A program made the translations under genes and the position numbers. This document shows positions 57,560-64,000 of a DNA stretch of 64,000 nt, in pieces (position 1 is the stretch's first letter; each line of letters opens with the position of its first letter). Source of the stretch: [Phialemoniopsis] sp. UDSM-2020 (lineage: Eukaryota > Ascomycota > Sordariomycetes > Thyridiales > Thyridiaceae); contig JAEILZ010000003.1 in assembly GCA_018873225.1 (NCBI GenBank), positions 186,001 through 250,000 of the forward strand, given 5' to 3'. The notes under the pieces were generated by a model. It saw nothing but the letters and a program-made list of their open reading frames with translations, was not told the DNA's origin and searched no databases.

Positions 57560-59188
57560 TCAATCCTGCTTGTGGTCCTTCTGAATGCTGCCACTCCCGC
57601 TCCCGCCACTGCCGCTGCCTCCTGCATTCGTACGACCCCAGCTCTCCGCCCGCCTCACTGCGCTCTGCAATCCCCGCGCGACGACGGCCCAGCTCCGCCT
57701 GCTCTTGACCTTGGTCAGCGGCAGGATGGTCCTGCTCTTGAGCTCGCGAATCTGCCCCAGAGCCGACAGCATCATGCGCGGGAACATCTCCTCGGACACA
57801 TCGCTGGACAGGCTCCCGCGCATCCACGCCTCGAGCTCGTCCTCCGGCCGCCGCCACCACCCTTTGGCCTCCATGATCTCGCGACCGACCCACACCTTGA
57901 CCCGTTCGCACTCGCGTTTGAGATGGGCAGGGCTCAACCAGTCCGTCCGCGCCGGGTCGTCGGTTGCAGGCGATCGCTCCGCGGTCATGCGCTCTAGGAT
58001 AGCGGCCACGAGGGCGATCGTCACAGCGAGCCACGGCGACCATTGCCCGACGGCGCGCACCGATTCGGATTCGGGCACGATCTTCAGAAAGGCCTCCGTC
58101 TCGATGACCTGCGGCAGGAGAACTGGGAACCAGGTGAGATAGCCGATCCTCGCCAGGCAATACCATGCCATGCCCATACATCTACCCGTTTGATACCGCG
58201 GCCACGTAATGCACGGCTCGAGGTAGGTCACATCGTCGATGCTCGGGATGCGAAGCCCAAAAGCACTAGAGACGACAAAGGCGACGAGCTGGAAAGGTAG
58301 CTCGATCATGGCCAAGGCCGGTAGAAGCGTGTACACCAGCCAGATAGCTTGTCGCACCCACACAAACGTCCACAGCACCCACGTACTCCATCCTGCCCTG
58401 AGTAGATGGGGCTTCAATTGCCTTCGCGACAGTAGTCGTAGGAATATTTTATCTCTGATCTCGTCCGGGTCGTGCAACGCGTTGACCTTGGCCACGGCCA
58501 TCGGCAGCGCGATCTTGAGCGTCTGCTTGATCGTCATGATGACAATCTCCCACCCAGGACCAGGAGCAGGCATGGCCACAACGGTGTCCGTAAGTGATGG
58601 GAGTGACGGCGCCGACTCCGTGATGTTGACCGTGTCCCATCGAAATGGAACCATAGAGTCGCCAGGGTAGCCTCGAAAGTACGTGTTGACTTGCATCTGA
58701 TCGCATGGGTTCGTACAAAACCCGTCCTGGTTGCAGACGGACAACACAAACGACCCGGACACTCGATCCCAGATCCGAGACGACACGATCGACGCCGCCA
58801 TGTGCTCAGAGAACATCAAGCCTACCCACCCAATCACCATGGGCAGCGGGGTCCTCTGCACGAGGCCCGGGCAGAACAATGCCACGGCGACCAGCATCAG
58901 CAGCGAGGTTTGGACGATCTGGTCAACGGCAAATATGTCGGCATCGTACTGCAGCTCGGCCTGGAAGGCGAGCAGGATGCCGTGGACGGCCGCCGTGGCC
59001 GAGTAGGTAGCCGCAAAGCCGATGGCGGCCTTGGTGAGCCACTCGTGGGCGTGGCCGAAGAGGACAAAGGCGCAGACGACCCAGAAGAGGTGCCGCTGGA
59101 GGGACGTGTAGCACCCGCTGACGGGGTAGACGCACCAGATGCGGTTGGCTTCTTGCACGATGGGGACCTGGTCTGCGTAGTAGTCCAT
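57560..59188 (-). CDS. Polytopic membrane protein, fungal family of unknown function
   Basis: Intronless, 542 residues from ATG 59188 (MDYYADQVPIVQEANRIWCVYP). It has about six or seven hydrophobic segments: HLFWVVCAFVLFGHA, TSLLMLVAVALFCPGL, MVIGWVGLMFSEHMA, STWVLWTFVWVRQAIWLVY, and WLAVTIALVAAILERM among them. A luminal-type loop has several cysteines (CNQDGFCTNPCDQ). The C-terminal 150 residues are soluble and basic, ending in a Gly/Ser-rich tail. The early segment CVYPVSGCYTSLQRHLFWV is shared with many filamentous-fungal hypothetical membrane proteins; I know no assigned function. The open frame extends upstream to 59389 without a stop, so a longer start is possible but has no conserved feature. 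Confidence 0.75.
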   Translation of the reverse strand: MDYYADQVPIVQEANRIWCVYPVSGCYTSLQRHLFWVVCAFVLFGHAHEWLTKAAIGFAATYSATAAVHGILLAFQAELQYDADIFAVDQIVQTSLLMLVAVALFCPGLVQRTPLPMVIGWVGLMFSEHMAASIVSSRIWDRVSGSFVLSVCNQDGFCTNPCDQMQVNTYFRGYPGDSMVPFRWDTVNITESAPSLPSLTDTVVAMPAPGPGWEIVIMTIKQTLKIALPMAVAKVNALHDPDEIRDKIFLRLLSRRQLKPHLLRAGWSTWVLWTFVWVRQAIWLVYTLLPALAMIELPFQLVAFVVSSAFGLRIPSIDDVTYLEPCITWPRYQTGRCMGMAWYCLARIGYLTWFPVLLPQVIETEAFLKIVPESESVRAVGQWSPWLAVTIALVAAILERMTAERSPATDDPARTDWLSPAHLKRECERVKVWVGREIMEAKGWWRRPEDELEAWMRGSLSSDVSEEMFPRMMLSALGQIRELKSRTILPLTKVKSRRSWAVVARGLQSAVRRAESWGRTNAGGSGSGGSGSGSIQKDHKQD

Positions 59189-59997
59189 TTTGGAAGGTGT
59201 CTTCAGGTCATATTCATCTATCAAAGTCAGAATTGGTCGAAGAGCTAAACAGAAAGTTCCTATTGATAGCTTTGTATGAATGAGTACGATGAGCAGAGCC
59301 TGGGGTGCCTTGAGACGAGGCAGTGCAATATCGGCCTTGAGCCTGCAGTGTGTTGACTCGTCAAGGGACTTCAAGTTCAAGCAGTCCATACCCGAGTCCT
59401 ACCTAGATCTTCACTCCTGTCTCCCTGGGTTGGGATGGTTGTGCAGGGAAGTGCACAGGAGTCGAAACAGTCCATGCACTCCTGGTCACCAAGCTTTTGT
59501 TTCATGGCCACGAGGCAGGTCAGCGCAAGGGGCCACATGTTGATTTCGCAGCCAGTAACCAACAGAGCCTCTCCCTTGAAAACCCGTGTTCCATTTCAGA
59601 CTATACATAGAACAGCCCAGTATGTTGGAAATGATTTTACACATCTCGGCTTGTACAGAATTGGGATTGATGTTCAAAGCAGACATGTCCGTCTGAAACC
59701 TTAACTTTAGCGGAGCGTGCCAAGACCTGCCTGCCCTACGAAGATCCCCTGAGCGGGTCGCTCCAGCGGGGTTGCCCGCCCGGTCCGGACCCCGCAATGA
59801 ACCCGAGAGTTTGGCGATCAGTGTCAACACACACACCGTGACGCGACGACGACCATCAAACTTTATCATCAAGGGCAGCCACTTCGACACGACGCACCCT
59901 CAATTAATTGAGTACATCCTGCGCTGGTATACGCTTGCAGCGATCAACAACGACAACTGCCTCCGTCCTGCTACTACTCATCTCAGTTGCCACAACA
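59189..59997. promoter_or_regulatory. Divergent region, membrane protein and SPC19 genes
   Basis: 809 bp between divergent starts; presumed to contain both promoters. No coding sequence recognised. Confidence 0.45.
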
Positions 59998-60531
59998 ATG
60001 TCAACAACCACAGCGCCCCAAATCTCCACCTACGGCGACTGCGTCGCCTCCCTGCGCACCTCGCTCTCCTTCCTCGAGTCCTCCGTCAACACCCTGGGCA
60101 ACGGTGTCTCCGACTTCCCGCGGCTCGTCTCCGTCCTCAAGACCGTGCGGCACTACGAACTCATCCCCCAGACCACCCTCGCGGCAGCAGAGACCTCCCT
60201 CCGCGACGAGATCGGCCCCTCCATCGCGCTGCTGCTCGACCGCGCGGACCGCTCCCTCGACCGCGAGGCCCGGCGCATCGAGACGCTCAAGGCGCGCGCG
60301 GAGCTGCAGGCGGGCCGCCTGTCGCACGGGCCCGAGGAGCACGAGGCGCAGCAGCAGCAAGCGGCCCGTCGCGGGCAGCAAGGGCAGAGGAGGACACTAG
60401 GCGGCGAGGCGGCGCTGCGGGCGCGCATGATCCGCCAGCGCAAGGAGGCGCTCAAGTACAGCGTCGAGCGGATGGAGCTCGAGGTCGGGCAGAAGGAGAG
60501 GGAGCTGCGGGTCAGGCTTGAGAAGGCTTGA
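59998..60531 (+). CDS. SPC19: DASH complex subunit SPC19
   Basis: Subunit of the fungal kinetochore DASH/Dam1 ring that couples chromosomes to microtubules. A single frame of 177 residues. The N-terminal half has the conserved block TYGDCVASLRTSLSFLESSV, TLGNGVSDFPRLVSVLKTVRHYELIP, characteristic of SPC19. The second half is charged and helical (RQRKEALKYSVERMELEVGQKEREL), forming a probable coiled coil in the complex. An in-frame upstream extension of 30 codons lacks conservation, so the ATG at 59998 is chosen. Length agrees with fungal homologues. Confidence 0.95.
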   Translation: MSTTTAPQISTYGDCVASLRTSLSFLESSVNTLGNGVSDFPRLVSVLKTVRHYELIPQTTLAAAETSLRDEIGPSIALLLDRADRSLDREARRIETLKARAELQAGRLSHGPEEHEAQQQQAARRGQQGQRRTLGGEAALRARMIRQRKEALKYSVERMELEVGQKERELRVRLEKA

Positions 60532-61798
60532 GAGGGCATGGTGGGATTGGGATCTTGTGAGAAGAAGATGTGATGATTTTGGGCCTGCAAATACGTCATA
60601 CTCCCCGTTGATACAAGGTGTATGCGGACGTGAGAGCTGAAGCCGCCAGGCAAATTGTTCATCCGTCCGGGATCTATTCACGAGGTGTTTCGTTGATATC
60701 AACGCAAACTCCTGCCGAGCTAGGAGATTTTGTCGGCGGGACATACATCATTGTCAATGGGCGAACTCCACTTTCGACTCTCGAGCTGTCAGAGGGGTGT
60801 TTCTCCTCGACTGCCTAGAAAGCGTTGAGCCGCGGCTTGGAAGGGGATGGAGAAGACACTAGGTACCTCGAGCATGCGATGTTGCAGAGTCTATGCCGTG
60901 TAGAGACTACGGCTCACGCACGATCGGCAGGATAGATTCGATCTGTGTCTCTGATACATAACGAACTGCCTGTTGCACGGTTGTTGTACTTGTAGACCCC
61001 ATACATTATGCTAATATCAATTGATATCTCGAGTGTTGACTGCTTTTGATATCCTAGCCGGAACTCCTCCCAAATGTCATTCAAGATCTTGGAGCACGCC
61101 ATGCTCTCTCCTGCTCAAACATATTTTCCACTTCGTAATTCGTTTCTCACATTTCGCCAACATCATGCACCAATGCCAAGCAGAACTGCATCTGCCAAGT
61201 CACATATGCAAGGGAGTCATCTGGGTCCAGTATTTTTGTTTGAATAGAAGCTTTCTCTTCTTTTCGTAGAAAGAAGAAGTAATGGTAAAAAGAAAAAGAA
61301 AAAGCATTGGTGGTGCAGTGGTCTCGTTTCAAACAACATCAAAGAAGAAGGAAGAATCAGAAAAAAAGAAGACACAGAGTGGTAGCCCGTTCCGGTTTTT
61401 ACTCCCAACAAATCCAAATGATCCTCCGGGGCCTGCACATCTCTCGTGTGCGGCCGCGGCCTCAACCCAAAAGCACTCGAGGCGCGGTACGACGGCCTTC
61501 AAGCCGGCCATCACTAGGCCTGTCCGCTGGCTCTCCTCATAGGTATCTCCTATCTCGCTGGCCCTGCGGCAAAGTGCATATAAGAGCCCTCGGCTCCCTT
61601 GCGGTTTCTCCGGTTCGCCCGAGTTCTGGGTATAGTTGGAATAATATAAACAGTGGTTCCTGATGACAGGTACCAGGCATTAAAGTCGTCCCGTTGCGCG
61701 CCGTGAACCCGTGTTTTCCCAAAAAGGTGCTCCCGTGGGCAAGTGAGAGCTTAGATAATCATCTCATTCCTCTGCGGATCCTCGATTCGTCCAGGTTC
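60532..61798. other. Convergent intergenic region
   Basis: 1.27 kb between the SPC19 and SHO1 stops. No coding region recognised. A/G-rich runs on the + strand around 61,265-61,375 are simple sequence. Confidence 0.45.
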
Positions 61799-62879
61799 TC
61801 ATAACAGGATCAGGTAATTGCTGGGAGCAATGCCCGTCTCGCCGTTCTCTTTCCTTGCTTGCCACCACCTTCCGCTGACATCGGACACCTCGAGGATCTC
61901 ATGCTTCGAGAAACTAATCTCGTTGGCATCATCGGGATTCGCCTCGTAGCTGTAGATGGCCTTCGCCCTGTAAGGGTACTCGGTCGGAGGTACAATCTCG
62001 CCCTCGTTTCCAGGCCCGCCCTTGTTGCCTTGGGGCGGTGCGGCGAATCCGCCGGCACCGCCACCTAACGTTGAGTTGCGGTTAACACCCTGAGGAATGC
62101 CAGCGACCGGCGAGGGGTTCTCGAAGCCGTTGAGCTGTGCGGAGGTGTACATCTGGGGAGGCTGTACAGAGGTCGAGGTCTCGGGTCGGCCAATGCCGTA
62201 ACCGCCGTTCATAGTCTGGCGGTTCATGGTAGACTCCTTGGTGAGGGCGAAGGAGTCGAGGTAGGCGCGAGGCACAGCCGATGGAGCGGATCCGAAATAG
62301 AAGATCCACACGATCTATTTCCCAGGTTAGTCTTTTGTGTCTCAGAACGTCCATCGACGTTTGCAATAGTCAGATAGGAGTGCGTACCATGACCATGGAA
62401 AGCAGAATCAGCCCCGCAGCGGAAGCCTCCTTGGCGCCGTTGGAGGAGTAGATCAGGCCATGGACGGAGGAGGATGTCAGGACAATGCCGGCTGCCAGGT
62501 AGCCGACAACGGCGACGTGGTACGTCTGGATTGTGTCTGATGCGACGACGACAAAGACGCCGACGACAATGAAGAACTCGTAAACAATGGTCCACCACGT
62601 GAAGGGCGGGAATGCCGTCTGCACCTGGGCGACGATGGAGGAGATGAAGCAAATGATCCAGGCGAGCTGCACGGTGCGGTTAGCTATCGGCTTTCAAAAC
62701 AGAGAACACAAGGACGTCGCCATCGGCGCAGTGCACGAATGACGACGCGGGTCCAAGATGACGAGGCTGCGACTTACTGCTGAGATGGAGATGGTGGCGA
62801 GGGCAAAGGGATCACCGACGATGTTGCCGATGTTGATGCCTCTCCGACCGCCGCCATACTGCATTCTTGAGTGTTCCAT
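61799..62879 (-). CDS. SHO1: SHO1 osmosensor, HOG pathway membrane adaptor
   Basis: Plasma-membrane sensor and adaptor for the high-osmolarity glycerol MAP kinase pathway. Exons on the minus strand: 62879-62778, 62666-62388 and 62314-61799, giving 298 residues. The start [20 protein letters not shown] matches fungal SHO1. Four membrane segments follow: [57 protein letters not shown] and [18 protein letters not shown]. The linker has Pro/Gly/Gln-rich stretches. The C-terminal SH3 domain is complete: [22 protein letters not shown] in GRWWQARKE, and [11 protein letters not shown]3 binds the Pro motif of the MAPKK PBS2. A longer in-frame start 13 codons upstream exists; the first ATG of the conserved block is preferred. 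Confidence 0.96.
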
Positions 62880-64000
62880 TTTGCGCAGTGACGGTGAATG
62901 AAGTGAGCCGTAAGAGGGCATAAGGAAGGATGTCTGACGATGTTCCTTTGCGAGCGGCAAGTGGGTTTTTTAGCACTTGAAAAATAAAAGTTGGAAATGG
63001 GGCTGCAGATCCGGGAGGTAGCTCTGTGGCGATTGAGTTTAGGCCGGGACCAAGGCGGGCATGGGTGGTGTCGGTGTCGCGAGCTGGGGGTTGTTTGATT
63101 GTGGCAGTGTTGCGTTGCAGGCGAAAGTGCTGCTACAAGCGTTCCCAATTTGCCGGTTTCCAGTTGGGCTAAGCAACTGTAAAAGGAGTGTGATAGGCTT
63201 GGCTTGTTCAACGGCTACTGGCTGCACAACCACAAAAGTCGAGTGGTACGTCAAGAAAAACGGTAAAAGAAAAGGAAGATGGTAGAGTAATCCGGTTCTG
63301 AGGTATTGCCAGCAGGAAACCTCTTTGCGTCCTTGTTTGCGTGGTTTGAAGGGTTTAATGACAGACTCGAGAAGGAAAGCGGGCAGTGATTCGTATCGGC
63401 TGGATCGTCGGGCAGGCCGGACTGTCAGCTCGCGATAGCAGACGCCAAATGGGATCGCCGGCTTTTGTACAATTGTTGGTAAAGCACAAATGCTCCAAGC
63501 AATTGAGGCGACTCAGGTGCTTGATATAACGTCGTCAAGATGCGTTCCGGCGTGGTCAGACCAACACGTCGTCGTCGGCTTCGTCCCTGAGCTTTGATTG
63601 CGTGCTCCTCCTTTCCTATTTCTCTCTGGTGTCGGGTTCGCAGTACCTGCCAGCGGAAATCCCCCAGTCGTAAAATAATATACGGTTCGGGAAGAAACAG
63701 ACTGGTCGTCGTGAATTGGCGAAATTGATTGTCGAGATGCGGCCGTCGTCAGAAGCAGAATGGGTGAAAAGAGTCAAGAAAAGAGCCAGACTGGACAGGA
63801 CAGGGAGGAGGAGGAGAAAGAGGAGACGAAGGAGGGTGGTGTGGTGGTGTGGGAGGATTCAAAGGGAGGGTGAGGAGGTAGGAAATTGGGAAGGGATGCG
63901 TCGGAAGGCAAGGGCGCCGCTCGTGGAATTCTTGGGCCAAAATTGGCTGCGGGAGGGTACTTGGGCGAGGACCGACAGGTACCTATATTACAGGGGAGCC
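62880..64000. other. Upstream region of SHO1 to window end
   Basis: No gene recognised. The part before SHO1 presumably holds its promoter. Near the right edge (63,780-63,880) the + strand is purine-rich (GGAGGAGGAGAA, GGTGGTGTGG), so pyrimidine-rich on the other. A gene starting beyond the edge cannot be excluded. Confidence 0.4.

Overview
The window looks like nuclear DNA of a filamentous ascomycete (Pezizomycotina, probably Sordariomycetes). The genes carry short GT-AG introns of about 50-130 nt with CTAAC/CTGAC branch sites, sit in both orientations with long spacers, and encode fungal families: Zn2Cys6 regulator, RTA1 transporter, SHO1 osmosensor, DASH subunit SPC19, THI5/NMT1-type pyrimidine synthase, a polysaccharide lyase and an esterase. 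No rRNA, convincing tRNA, CRISPR array, intact transposon or viral gene was seen. All exon junctions were assigned by eye from frame continuity, splice consensus and family resemblance.

Layout. 0.8-2.7 kb: ceramide synthase. 3.3-9.7 kb: two long, divergently transcribed paralogous genes for putatively secreted proteins of unknown function; this pair is the best candidate for something undescribed, and one member carries a SILK + RVxF protein phosphatase-1 docking pair. 10.8-11.9 kb: CAP/PR-1 secreted protein. 11.9-20.3 kb: 8.5 kb without a recognisable gene. 20.3-23.5 kb: Zn2Cys6 regulator (with a GC-AG intron) divergent from an RTA1-like membrane protein. 23.9-34.7 kb: NDUFA8 homologue, nucleoporin NUP57, the 50-residue TOM5, glycine decarboxylase P protein, mitochondrial ribosomal protein S16 and NAD(P)HX epimerase; all but NUP57 are mitochondrial or act in mitochondria in related organisms. 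34.7-34.9 kb: a small Cys-rich ORF. 35-40 kb: no recognisable gene. 40.0-41.8 kb: C2H2 protein whose second finger is interrupted by a TAG. 43.5-44.5 kb: secreted CE1-like esterase. 44.7-46.1 kb: two small membrane proteins. 47.0-48.5 kb: thiamin pyrimidine synthase gene with a TPP riboswitch in its leader. 49.0-49.7 kb: PL20 glucuronan lyase. 51.2-52.3 kb: decayed HAL2/MET22-like nucleotidase. 53.2-54.7 kb: SQT1/AAMP WD40 protein. 56.2-57.3 kb: sulfotransferase-like protein. 57.6-59.2 kb: large polytopic membrane protein. 60.0-60.5 kb: SPC19. 61.8-62.9 kb: SHO1.

Themes: mitochondrial function in the middle, secreted carbohydrate-active enzymes on the right, and two gene lesions (a nonsense codon in a zinc finger; indels plus a lost metal ligand in the nucleotidase) that suggest recent decay or assembly error.
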